DNA from: Scytalidium lignicola
Taxonomy: Eukaryota > Ascomycota > Leotiomycetes
NCBI GenBank assembly: GCA_002812745.2
Contig: NCSJ02000563.1
Location: 1 to 16,947, forward strand
DNA: 16,947 nt
Reading direction: 5' to 3'
Positions 1-8,288 of this stretch are shown piece by piece. The first letter of the stretch is position 1. Each line of letters starts with the position of its first letter. The notes under the pieces are model-generated. The model was not told where the DNA came from and ran no database searches. It worked only from the letters and a program-made list of their open reading frames with translations. The translations under genes were made by a program, and so were the position numbers.

Positions 1-1
1 G

Positions 2-487
2 AAAGAAATGTAAGAAAAGATCAAAAACTTACTTTAATATACTAAGGAAAGAATAAAGAAGTATTACAATTATAAATACTTAATAAAACTAACATATAAA
101 AAAGAGGATAAAGTTTATCTTCTTAGAAAAAACATTAAAATAATAAGACTAAGTAATAAACTAGACTAGGTAAAGATAAGACCATATGAAATTGAAGAAG
201 TTTATAAACCTTTAACATATAAATTAAAGTTACTAACAATAATTAAAATATATTTTGTTTTTTATGTTTTACTTCTTGAACTAGTACTTGAAAACGCTTA
301 AACATCAATGCTAAAAGAAGTTAATTCAGAAAGGGAATATAAAGTTAAGAAAATTATCAGTTATAAAATGTATTATAGGAAACTACAATACTTAATTAAA
401 TAAATAAGATATCCAGAGAGTAAGAATGGATAAGAACCTACTTTTAATCTTATAAGCTGTGAGGAGTTATTGGAGGTATATTGCTAA
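2..487 (+). pseudogene. gypsy pol 3' end: integrase C-terminus and chromodomain, RIP-inactivated
   Basis: One frame (codons starting at 2, 5, 8...) reads through the whole stretch with no frameshift. Codons 101-298 give the integrase tail typical of fungal gypsy elements: EDKVYLLRKNIKI, then a PYEIEEVYKPLTYKLKL stretch and a YFVFYVLLLE stretch where the family usually has a HPVFHVSLLE-type motif. Codons from about 305 give a chromodomain (EYKVKKIISYKMYYRKLQYL, then RYPESKNG and CEELLEVYC). In-frame stops lie at 11, 35, 167, 299, 401 and 431, with the natural stop probably at 485. Each early stop can come from CAA, CAG, CGA or TGG by one or two transitions. In intact elements the chromodomain directs integration to modified chromatin. 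The copy is not functional. Confidence 0.85.
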
Positions 488-1040
488 ACTTATCTTAGAA
501 TAGATTTCCAGGTGATAAAATCACAAGGTCAGAGAAGAAGAGGTTAACAACAAAGGAAGAAGCCTTATTTGCACAAGCAGAACATAACTCTTCAGACAGT
601 TTCTCTTGCCTCTCTTTCTTTTCTATAGCATTTAACTTATCTAAAGAAGAAAGTTTACAATGAATCATTTTACTAGTATGTTAACAAAAGAACTTCTTTT
701 GTTTATGAAGACGAGCAAGACAAGTTGTGTTTTTGGCTATGGCCTGAGCAGCCTTCTCCTCCTTAGCCTTAAGACAAGTCTCCTCCTTATCGAGGGTTTC
801 CCAAGAAGTTATAAGAATGCCTTTACTCTTGTATTTACATCTCTTACAAGTATACTTATTACAATGGTTAAACTTAGAAATCATTAAATAGGTCAAATCA
901 TTTTAGACATAGAAACCACAAGGAGATATCTTAATATTATACTTTGCTATATAATCTCCTAAGTCTAATACTTCTTGATATTTTCTTGATCTTGTCCTTT
1001 CTTCTGTATTGCTCTTAGAACATTGTTGTTTAGGTAGCAT
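450..1040 (-). pseudogene. antisense coiled-coil ORF between gypsy pol and the 3' LTR
   Basis: From an ATG at 1040 one frame runs 197 codons to a TAA at 450. It is broken only by three TAA codons (903-905, 681-683, 495-497), all explainable by C-to-T change. The product would begin MLPKQQCSKSNTEERTRSRK, then show a Cys-rich patch (FNHCNKYTCKRCKYKSKG), a SWETLDKEE motif, and a charged Ala/Lys/Glu-rich segment (KAKEEKAAQAIAKN, LARLHKQKKF) suited to a coiled coil. From memory it resembles a repetitive-element-associated ORF family of ascomycetes with a FYVQNDLTYL-like core, but no function is known to me. It lies head-on to pol, and its 3' end overlaps the chromodomain tail by 38 bp. It is far less damaged than pol. 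Confidence 0.6.
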
Positions 1041-1115
1041 GTTAGAAAGGAAAGAAGAATTAATGAATAAAGGAAGGTTCGAAGATGATGTTTTAGTGTT
1101 GAGATGACGTTAAGC

Positions 1116-1126
1116 AGAAAAGAGGA
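1116..1126 (+). other. polypurine tract upstream of the 3' LTR
   Basis: The run AGAAAAGAGGA ends three bases before the first TG of the LTR. That is the position of the plus-strand primer used in reverse transcription of LTR elements. Its placement supports 1130 as the LTR start. Confidence 0.6.
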
Positions 1127-1129
1127 TAA

Positions 1130-1486
1130 TGTTATAGGTTTTACTATAACATGATAATTGGTGTAAGCTTGAAGCTTAATACATAGCAAAGTATATATAA
1201 AGAACCTAATGATCACATGACCTGATTAGGACTTAGGGGACTTGAGGGGTCTAAGGGGTCTATGGACTTGGAGGACTTAGGGGGTCCAAGAGGTCCAGTT
1301 GGATTTCATTATCTATATAAGTACATTGTAAGAACATGAGAGTAGACTCCTTGTGTTCAACCTAAATACATTACTAGATCTTGCTCTTGACTTAGTTACT
1401 TGCTTGTATGTCATATGTTTCTGTTGTCCTTGAACATCTACCTTACCCCTGCTATCCAGTGACTTGGATGGCGTAGTTTTGTAACA
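1130..1486 (+). repeat. 3' long terminal repeat of the gypsy element (357 bp)
   Basis: The stretch starts TGTTATA and ends TGTAACA. These ends are inverted copies with one C/T difference, as in a TG...CA LTR. Inside are a TATATAA box (1314-1320) about 60 bp after a G-rich block (1230-1296), and a second TATA-like site near 1190-1200, the layout of a U3/R promoter. A short palindrome (TGTTATA, 8-base loop, TATAACA; 1130-1151) sits at the left end. The 5' LTR is not in the window, so the borders rest on end motifs, the polypurine tract and the break in the neighbouring CHAT frame at 1487. Confidence 0.7.
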
Positions 1487-3682
1487 ATTTAAAAGTAATT
1501 AACTTTAAGACAGATTAAGGGTATGTATATATCTATATCTTGTAAAGTAGAATATTTTACAACTTAGAAAATATAACAGGATCTCTTGTTTATTTCTACT
1601 AAGCTTGATAAGGTAAAAGGTTATCTCTTTACAAAAGTTATATACTATAAATATTTCTTTACTTGCAAATTTAAGTTGGTTATATCTTATTATATACTTT
1701 ATAACAACAAGAAGTACTGTATCTAATAAGAATAACAACTTACAAGGTTGTTAACCTAGTATAATAATCTTGATAAAGAAGTTATATAACAATACAACTT
1801 AGTCTAGCATTATTTTGTATAAATGCTTATTATAATATCTTGTTATATGGATAGAGAACTTACTTAAAGAGCTTATAAGAACCTATTAAACATACAGCCA
1901 TTTATTATAAGAAGGAAGTTGTATAAATCATAAAGTATTTAGAATTAAAGAGGTAATAACATCTTAAAGCCATTCCAAGGTTTTTAAACTCTTTAATCTT
2001 TATATTCCTCTCTCCTTAACTTCCTTTGTTATGAGTAATAATAAAGAGAGAAATTATATCTTGTCTTATTCTATAAGTATAATATTATAACAATACTTAC
2101 TTATGTTGATGATAATAATAAAACTATATTTAGCAATTACCTTTATATTTACTTTAATTAGCAGAAGGAAAAAGTTTTCTAATCCTTATTGTTTTTAAAT
2201 CTTGACAATTATTTTATTAAAGTTAATTTCCATCTTATAACATTGATTTACTTGGATTTGCTAAAGAATTTGGTTATTATCATTTATTGTTAAGGATTTG
2301 CAGACTTTAAACATAATTAACTTATCCTGAAGACAAATAAATTGTTCTGCTAGTTTAAGACAAATCTCTTGTAAATATATAATATCCGTTTGTATTTTCT
2401 TGAGATATGCTACAAGGACACAACAACTTTACTCTAAGAATTCAAGTACTATAAGTAAACTACTCCTTGCATTTAACATTGTTGTTGTTGTATCAAAAGT
2501 TAATCTGACTATTTAACTTAACATGTACTGCTTGTCCAGATATTCAAGTGATCAGGATATAAGCTTCAGAATAAGATCAAGGGTAGTTTTAAAGACTTTA
2601 GAAGCTTCTTGTCAGTTTAAAATAAGAGTATAATATTAAAGAAGTTTTCTGTTAGCTATTATTCAAAAGATAAGAGATAAGTTTACATAATTCAAAGTAA
2701 AGTGAAAAAATCCAATAGCCTTTACAAGATATACTATTAATCTTGTCTTTGTATAGATTTCACAACATCAACCTCCTTAGTTGATGTATAGTTTCCCTTA
2801 CTCTAGGTAATCTTTTAATATGTTATAAACAACTTCTTGTTGAAGTTGGATAACTTCCTTAAAATGAACTTTATTTCCTGACTTTAAATAAATGTTATAA
2901 AGGAGAATACTAAAGTTGCCTTTTTGCATAAGTCAGTCAGGAGAATGTTCTAAGGTTAACTTAACAATTTCTTATATTATTATAATAACATCCTTAAGGT
3001 TAAAAATCTTATTTCTCCTTATACTCCTCTTACTTAGTAAAATGCTTAAGTTATTTAATGCCCTTGTTCATTGTGAAAAGTCTTTTAGTATTATGTTGAT
3101 AAACTCTTGTAAAATTAAAATAATATCTTCAAGATTGGTTAAGATACTTGTCCTTGAAGATTTGTTGAACATGTAAACTCTTAGGTTATGTAAACGTTAT
3201 ACTCGTTCTAGATAATCCTTTAGCGTTATATTAAAAACTTCTCTTCCTAGCTAAAGAGCTTTGTCAAGATTAGTTATGTTTCCCTTCTTGACGTATCTAT
3301 TATACAGTAGATTACTAAGGTTGCTCATCAGTCTTTCTTTCTCAGGATAACCTTTATGTATTGAGCTAACAGCCTTATATGTTACACAACATACCTCATT
3401 AAGATCTAGCATAAATCTAAGCATTGCATGTCTATAGCCAAGTAGACAACAAAGATTGTTTAATAGCCTTGCCTAGTATGGATAAGTTTCGGGCGTTGTA
3501 ACGACGGCTTCTCATATAAGTTGTACAGCAATTTGGAGGTCTAGCTTATTTCTTCACTTCAAATATCTCTGGTACATTTGAACTCTAAGATGCCCAAGTA
3601 ACTTTGTGCACTCTACATGGTTTCTCAAGGTTATTTCAGAATCTTCATCGTTAATACCCTCTTACGTTATGTCCATTGTCAT
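1487..3682 (-). pseudogene. TPR-CHAT protein relic, RIP-mutated and cut by a retrotransposon
   Basis: One minus-strand frame, starting near ATG 3682 (or ATG 3676; the frame also looks coding to about 3778), keeps recognisable sequence to 1487 with no frameshift and about 30 in-frame stops. Order: N-terminal segment; at least six tetratricopeptide units of exactly 45 codons (3619-2810); a linker with SLEYLDKQYML; a segment ending EQFICLQDKL; FNKIIVKI and ENFFLLL; then the start of a CHAT domain (TLEWL, KFSIHITRYYNKH, CKIFYFTRYRY). CHAT domains are caspase-like cysteine proteases; the catalytic His normally sits in a FHFAGHG-type motif. Here it reads FYFTRYR, with changes fitting C-to-T and G-to-A. 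The Cys part would lie beyond the LTR insertion at 1487. TPR-CHAT proteins are linked to regulated proteolysis and cell death. This copy is dead. Confidence 0.85.
2675..3619 (-). repeat. TPR array with exact 135-bp (45-codon) period
   Basis: Units start at 3619, 3484, 3349, 3214, 3079, 2944 and 2809 and end mostly in a TxKD/TPET-like motif followed by Y/H/S-P. Each carries N-L-x-x-L-L near positions 10-15 and a D/N-L-x-x-A/V-I helix near positions 28-33. Examples: unit 3349 opens YPEKERLMSNLSNLLYNRY; unit 3484 has ARLLNNL. Units differ strongly in sequence but none has gained or lost a base, so decay was by substitution only. The seventh unit (2809) is only partly readable. Confidence 0.8.
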
Positions 3683-4124
3683 ACTATTAAGCGGCTCGTG
3701 CAGATCCTGCTAACTCTGCTCGTCCGCGCTTTTGTCTTCTCACGGGGCAACACATGTTGCTTAATTGAAAATCGTCAAGGTGAGAACGTATAGGCTCAAG
3801 AGATATAGAAGTATAACAATGCTAAAAATAGTTAACCTATCTTGTAAATTTGATAATAGCGACACAGGAGGTACAAGGCGTAGAACGAAGGCAAAGCCTA
3901 CGTCGTAAACTTGTGGGGGAAGGAATAAAGCGCGGAAAGATAATTTCTCTGATGTGAGGGGTGGTGGGCTTATATGAAAGCCTTACTTTAATCTCTTTTC
4001 CTTTTTCTCTAGATTACTCTTCTTGTATATAGGGAATACCAATTGTTTGAATGAAGCCTTGCTGAACCCATGACACCTGACTGCTACATGACTGACAATA
4101 GCTTTTTAGCATTATACTAATAAT
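3683..4124. other. presumed 5' flank of the TPR-CHAT relic
   Basis: No intact gene is seen. The minus frame of the TPR-CHAT relic stays protein-like to about 3778 (reading EDKSADEQ before the ATG at 3682), so the true start may be upstream. On the minus strand a CATATAA sequence (about 3970-3977) could be a TATA box. Base composition rises from very AT-rich below about 3480 to near-balanced here, marking the edge of the strongly RIP-affected block. Confidence 0.4.
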
Positions 4125-4273
4125 CTAAGGGAGTCAGAATGGGTCATCCATAGGGCCCCTTTTCGGCCTTCCCTTAATCATTTGGCTTAGTGGTTAGGGT
4201 TGTGGGTAGGAACCAAATGACCTAGAGGGGGCTGAAAAGGGGCCCTATAGGCGGCCAATTCTGGCTCCCTTAG
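4125..4273. mobile_element. 149-bp foldback MITE-like element
   Basis: Two 61-base arms (4125-4185 and 4213-4273) are inverted copies of each other around a 27-base centre. They start CTAAGGGAG and end CTCCCTTAG, share the core TAGGGCCCCTTTTC, and close with CATTTGG/CCAAATG. Some 15 or so mismatches are spread between the arms, mostly transitions. There is no coding capacity. The structure fits a miniature inverted-repeat element mobilised in trans. A target duplication is not clear: the flanks are taat on the left and atca on the right, so the family cannot be assigned. Confidence 0.75.
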
Positions 4274-4495
4274 ATCATTGTCGCAGCGACCCCCGAATAC
4301 CTATTTCTTTGAGATCTGGAGGCAAGAATTCCGATTTCTCAAGATCTAACACAATAAACTGGCGAATAATCGAACCAACTAATCAATAATGGCAAACATG
4401 CGAGAGCGCTAAAGCATGGCTGCTTTACCCTTTCTCTAAAAATAAAGCAAAGATCCACATCTTTTATATTGACTGCGAGTTAAAGAATGCATTGA
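4274..4495. other. intergenic stretch without a recognised gene
   Basis: Composition is more balanced than the AT-rich block to the left. A + frame is open from 4390 to about 4649 (it includes IHIFYIDCELKNALTKRDWQ) but has no ATG start and matches nothing I recognise. It may be chance or an exon fragment. Confidence 0.3.
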
Positions 4496-4930
4496 CCAAG
4501 AGAGACTGGCAAAGAGGGGTTATACGTAAAGGCCTTTGCGGGCTTTTTAATACTCCTTGTACTAGGATTAAGCATAGATATAAAAANCGCTATACTAATG
4601 CAGCTAATAACTCTTTGCATGAATCCCTCTGCACAACAAAAGCTATATAGTGAAATTAATCAGATTTATCGAATTTTTGCACATAAAGACACAAATAAAA
4701 CACCTAAAGAGCTAGTCTTAAGAATATTATATAAAGAGTAAGGAAATTATTTCTAGTAAAGTAATTATTATAGAAGGATAGGTCTTCAACGTAAACACAT
4801 TAAAATAATTAGAGTAAATAGAGAGTTAAGAAAGTAGTATTTGTGGTTTAAAAAATTAATAACTAGGGAAGTTCTAAAGTAAAGATATAAGAAGATATAA
4901 GAATGTTCTATACTTTTGTATTACTATCTA
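4496..4930 (+). pseudogene. unidentified decayed coding stretch
   Basis: The frame with codons at 4496, 4499... is open to a TAA at 4739. It contains a hydrophobic patch (FAGFLILLVLGLSIDI) and then, after ATG 4598, a hydrophilic stretch (SAQQKLYSEINQIYRIFAHK, TPKELVLRILYKE). Past the stop the same frame stays protein-like with several TAA/TAG codons: NYYRRIGLQRKHIKIIRVN, then YLWFKKLITREVLK. Persistence of frame across stops that can come from C-to-T change suggests a RIP-damaged gene or transposon fragment. I do not recognise the family. The unresolved base at 4587 falls inside it, so the upstream half is less certain. Confidence 0.4.
4587..4587. other. ambiguous base (N)
   Basis: This is the only unresolved base in the window. 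It lies in a run of A residues (taaaaan) next to the transition back into AT-rich sequence, a typical place for a consensus or assembly uncertainty. Confidence 0.95.
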
Positions 4931-5096
4931 AAGTAGTTTTGATTTAAATGTACAATTTCAGCTTACTCCAAGTTTTAGTAGGTTGAATTTGTGTACTTTA
5001 AGCTAAAGTAATTTGAATTATATTACTGTAAACCAGACTGCTTTGTCTTAGAGTAAAAATAAGGCACGTATGTTGTCTTATAGTATGTGAAGGTGT

Positions 5097-5127
5097 TATA
5101 CTTTAAAAGTGAGCACTTTAAAGTATA
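5097..5127. repeat. near-perfect palindrome
   Basis: TATACTTTAAAAGTG (5097-5111) faces CACTTTAAAGTATA (5114-5127) with one unpaired A and a two-base centre. It lies in AT-rich intergenic DNA. It could be a cruciform-prone site or the remains of a small foldback element; no function is shown. Confidence 0.5.
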
Positions 5128-5964
5128 CTGTTCTAAACTGATGCACTTGCAATTGTAGTACTCCGAATTAAAAATAGCTCAGGGTACTAGGAAAGCCCTC
5201 CTCAAATAGAGCAATAATTAGGCAATCTACGCACGGCAGTTAATATTTTAATAATACTTTAAGAACTTCCTTTTCGAGCTTTTATGCCGCGGCAACTTCG
5301 GGACAAGCTCAATCTCTTAAGTTCCGCTCCCGAAAAAACCACCTAAATCTGCCGAAATATTATTATACTTCCCTATCCCGTGCCCTACTAGATCCACGAG
5401 GCTATGAGATTAGCCGGCCTAGAAGTTATGTGCTCAAACGACAACTCGATATTATCCATTGTTTCTCCTACCCATGCGAGAACCTTGGTGGCATGGTGTT
5501 ATATCTTCCCCATACGAGCACCCTGCTTGTTGCGCTCATGGAGATTGTTCTGATAGATGCAAATTACGTTAACCCAGACGAGCGAGTTGTGCAAGTCAAG
5601 CTCGCAAAACCTTCAGTTCTCTTTATGGAAAGATGAATCCCGACTAAATATTACTCCGTGAAACTAGCAAACAGCAAATTGGCCGCGTTTCGGCTGCTTT
5701 TGATGCTACTTTCAGCGGCCGATTTGCCAAAATCACAAGCTGCCCTGGCAGTTCACGTATCACAATCAGTTGTACAAGTCACGTTGACTCTTATTCTAGG
5801 CCAAAGACCTGCAATGTTATGCCACTGCCACATCTGCCACATCAACTACGGCTTTGATTAATCAGTTATATAACACTTCAACACATTGATGGGATATTAA
5901 CTTCGACGCTTGAGTCGTTTCGCACGTTGTTTCTCTTCCATATTATCTCTAGTCTCTTACTAAG
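5128..5964. other. upstream region of the HET gene
   Basis: No convincing gene is seen. Open frames at 5430-5636 and 5658-5861 lack recognisable domains, and the first has no ATG start. A 13-base inverted repeat with one mismatch (GCAAATTGGCCGC at 5674-5686, GCGGCCGATTTGC at 5715-5727, 28-base loop) stands out about 240 bp before the HET start. The last 50 bp before ATG 5965 are rich in T and C (gttgtttctcttcc, tctctagtctc), as is common in fungal 5' leaders. Confidence 0.4.
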
Positions 5965-7908
5965 ATGCTCTCCGCTATTGCCAACTCGGAGGAAATGCGA
6001 AAGATTAACAATCCAAGGCCAAATGACTTTTACCGCTATTGGCGACTCCAAGAAAAGGACTTTTTTCGCCTTCTTGTTCTTTTTCCGTCGCCGAACCCGG
6101 ACGCCAGTATCGCATGTAGTCTCCTGCATCAGCCAATAAGTGAAGCGCCTCCATACGAAGCTCTTTCTTATACATGGGGAGATGAGGAGGCTGAGTGTCC
6201 TGTATTTATTGATAGTTGTTTGTTCCGAGTTCGGAGAAATCTGTATTGCGCCCTCAGGATGTTGCGCCACGAGAGTAATCCACGTGTCCTCTGGATTGAT
6301 GCTATCTGCATTGACCAGTCACACAATGCTGAACGAGCTCAGCAAGTTGTTCAGATGGGCCGGATCTATTCTAATGCTGAAGAGGTAGCTATTTGGCTTG
6401 GAGAAGCTGATGACTATTCCGACCTGGCGATGGACTCTTTAAGAGAGATTCTCATTTGTGTCGATCGTATTATATCTGAATGCGAATCTGATGATGAAGA
6501 TCGTCTCTTAGAAACCTACTTCGCTTCGTTCCTAGCTAAACCCGACTCTGATACCTGTCTCCATGCGATATCTCTCTTATTTATGAGGCCCTGGTGGTGG
6601 AGGGTCTGGACAGTCCAAGAGATCGGACTCGCTCGTCGTGCAACAGTATATGCAGGCCTTAAGTGTCATCCTTGGGAGAATTTTGAGTTATTTTCAACAT
6701 TTCTCCTTATACCTAGTGTTTATCATACCCTTCTGAGCCACCTACCATGTTCTGACGAGGGTATTAGAGCCGTGGGTGTACTACGAGAAACAACAATCCG
6801 TCCGTTAACAATCAAGATGATTCGGGAATTACACTCCGATGGTAGTCTTATTACTTTATCCAAAATGGTCAAGAAGACAATCAATCACGTCGCAACTGAC
6901 CCTCGTGATAAAGTTTACGGGGTTCTTGGTTTGGTTTCTCAAGGTGCTATCTTGAAGCCGAACTATGATTGGAGTATTGATAAGGTATATAATGCAGCCT
7001 TTAAAGCAATCATGAAAGAGGATAGAGACTTGAGTAGCTTTTGTTGGCTTATGGATGGTGCCAAATCAAGGGCCAAGGGATTACCGTCTTGGGTTCCTGA
7101 TTTCAAAGAAGTTGGCGGCAATCGGAGGCTTGTGCCTATCTCACAAGCCTGGGACGAAAGAGTTGGTCTTGTATACTGCGCATCATCTGTGAACGATAAA
7201 TTTGGAGAGATTTCTATGAGCTTCCAAAATGAGGATACAGTCTTGATGTTGAAAGGCATCACTGTTGACGCAATCGACAGTATAGGCGACCCTGCACCTG
7301 ATATGCGTTTTACTCTATTAGATGGAATTCCACGCTCGCTGAGACAAACGATTGAAAGCTGGTATTCTTTATCTGCTCAACTGGATGGCGAGCATTATAC
7401 CATGGGATCCCTGAGACTTGAAGCCTTTTGGAGAACTATTATAGTGGATCAGAAAGTGTTGGGTTACCATCCCGGCTATGGCCAACATCTTGTCGGCCGT
7501 GAACGAAGACTTGGTAGGCGGAGTGATGGTATCCCGCCTCGTAGCGTACAAGAAGAGGAAAGTCTCATTAATGCTTTAGAAAAACAAGGTGGAGGAATGG
7601 GAGGCACTCAGTTTAATAGAAGATTCTTCACAACGACAAGAGGATATATTGGGCTGGCTCCTCCGGACGTGCAAAAAGGAGATATAGTTTGTGTTCTATT
7701 AGGTGGTGAGGTGCCGTATGTGCTTAGGCCAACCTCGGAAGAATGCTATATGATGATTGGCGAATGGTGAGTAACGAGAGTTTCCATTATAAGACAGACT
7801 TTGCTTTGCTGACATGCGGGAAGTTATATGCACGGGATCATGGATGGAGAAGCAATTAAAGGCATTGAGACGGGGGAATATTCCTATAGGTCATTTGTAC
7901 TCAGATAA
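5965..7908 (+). CDS. HET-domain (heterokaryon incompatibility) protein, two exons, 628 aa
   Basis: Exons 5965-7766 and 7824-7908. Motifs: PYEALSYTWGD (63-73), RVLWIDAICIDQ (107-118), ERAQQVVQMGRIYSNAEEVA (123-142), RPWWWRVWTVQEI (208-220), ATDPRDKVYGVLGL (310-323) and LPSWVPDF (373-380). The HET domain is the N-terminal part. HET proteins trigger cell death after fusion of genetically different hyphae; the domain is regarded as TIR-related. The tail GDIVCVLLGGEVPYVLRP is the usual C-terminal signature. It normally continues into a GECY-HGIMDGEA segment, which is found only if the intron 7767-7823 is removed; without splicing translation stops at 7768. The start is ATG 5965; ATG 5995 (MRKINNPRPNDF) is an alternative. 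No RIP stops are seen and codon use looks normal, so the gene is probably functional. Partner and specificity are unknown. Confidence 0.93.
7767..7823 (+). other. 57-bp intron of the HET gene
   Basis: The donor GTGAGT begins at 7767 and carries the apparent stop TGA at 7768-7770. A perfect fungal branch-point sequence GCTGAC lies at 7808-7813, about 10 bases before the acceptor AAG at 7821-7823. Joining TG (7765-7766) to T (7824) makes a Cys codon, followed by YMHGIMDGEAIKGIE and a stop at 7906-7908, the expected family C-terminus. Confidence 0.9.
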
Positions 7909-8120
7909 GAGACAGAGCAATATCGCAAGCCGCGCTCTTAGAACGAGAGAGTGTGTGGTAGGACGTGTCACCATTTTTATTGGGTCTGCAAGTACTCAGA
8001 GAGTCATAGCAAGTCGTCAGCTCCCTACACGATCTGGACCACCCCGACACCGCACTAAGACGCAATTCTAGGCTGAAAACCCAATCTTATTAGCCAGCGA
8101 TTCAGGTTGTCACGGCACGT
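7909..8120. other. HET downstream region
   Basis: Nothing coding is recognised. The open frame 7814-8071 is an out-of-frame shadow of the last HET exon plus chance extension. Confidence 0.5.
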
Positions 8121-8288
8121 ATGCAAGCACTAGATGATTTTGATCAGGCAGGACAACCTAATATTGAGGTGGAATTGGAACAGCATGATTATTCGGTCAT
8201 CGACAAGACCTTTTGTCCAGATGCTCCGTCCCCTGATCTCCAGAAAATAAATTTCTCGCACATAGATTATCGAAGCCGAATTACTTAG
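8121..8288 (+). CDS. short hypothetical ORF or exon remnant (55 aa)
   Basis: ATG 8121 opens a 55-codon frame, MQALDDFDQAGQPNIEVELE, followed by HDYSVIDKTFCPDAPSPDLQ and ending SHIDYRSRIT. The acidic, well-mixed composition looks protein-like. The frame is also open back to 8094 (PAIQVVTAR), so this could be the last exon of a decayed gene with an acceptor at a nearby CAG. I do not recognise the family. An AATAAA-like sequence (8244-8251) lies inside it and could also serve as polyadenylation signal for the HET transcript. Confidence 0.3.
   Translation: MQALDDFDQAGQPNIEVELEQHDYSVIDKTFCPDAPSPDLQKINFSHIDYRSRIT

Larger units (their letters stand above)
1..1486 (+). mobile_element. 3' portion of a RIP-degraded Ty3/gypsy chromovirus-type LTR retrotransposon
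   Basis: Four parts appear in the order expected for the 3' end of a gypsy element: integrase tail plus chromodomain (2-487), an extra antisense ORF (450-1040), a polypurine tract (1116-1126) and an LTR (1130-1486). The 5' LTR, gag and most of pol lie left of the window. The DNA is very AT-rich and its stops fit C-to-T or G-to-A change, the mark of RIP. The right border falls inside the CHAT domain of a minus-strand gene relic, so the element is nested in that gene. The 5 bases after the LTR (1487-1491, attta) are the predicted target duplication; its partner is outside the window. Confidence 0.85.

Noticed and set aside
660..887. Plus-strand ORF of 75 codons
   Set aside because: It lies opposite the antisense ORF of the gypsy element and is its shadow; it has no domain.
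1130..1151. Palindrome at the LTR left end as a transcription terminator
   Set aside because: Better explained as the LTR terminus; rho-independent style terminators are not expected in a fungal nuclear genome.
2916..3176. Plus-strand ORF of 86 codons rich in Leu/Ile
   Set aside because: It is the complement of the TPR array of the CHAT relic in AT-rich DNA, and hydrophobicity follows from base composition.
5430..5861. Two short plus-strand ORFs upstream of HET
   Set aside because: The first lacks an ATG start, neither has a recognisable motif, and they could not be joined by good splice sites.
5878..6270. Minus-strand ORF of 130 codons
   Set aside because: It overlaps the HET N-terminus on the opposite strand and is a shadow.
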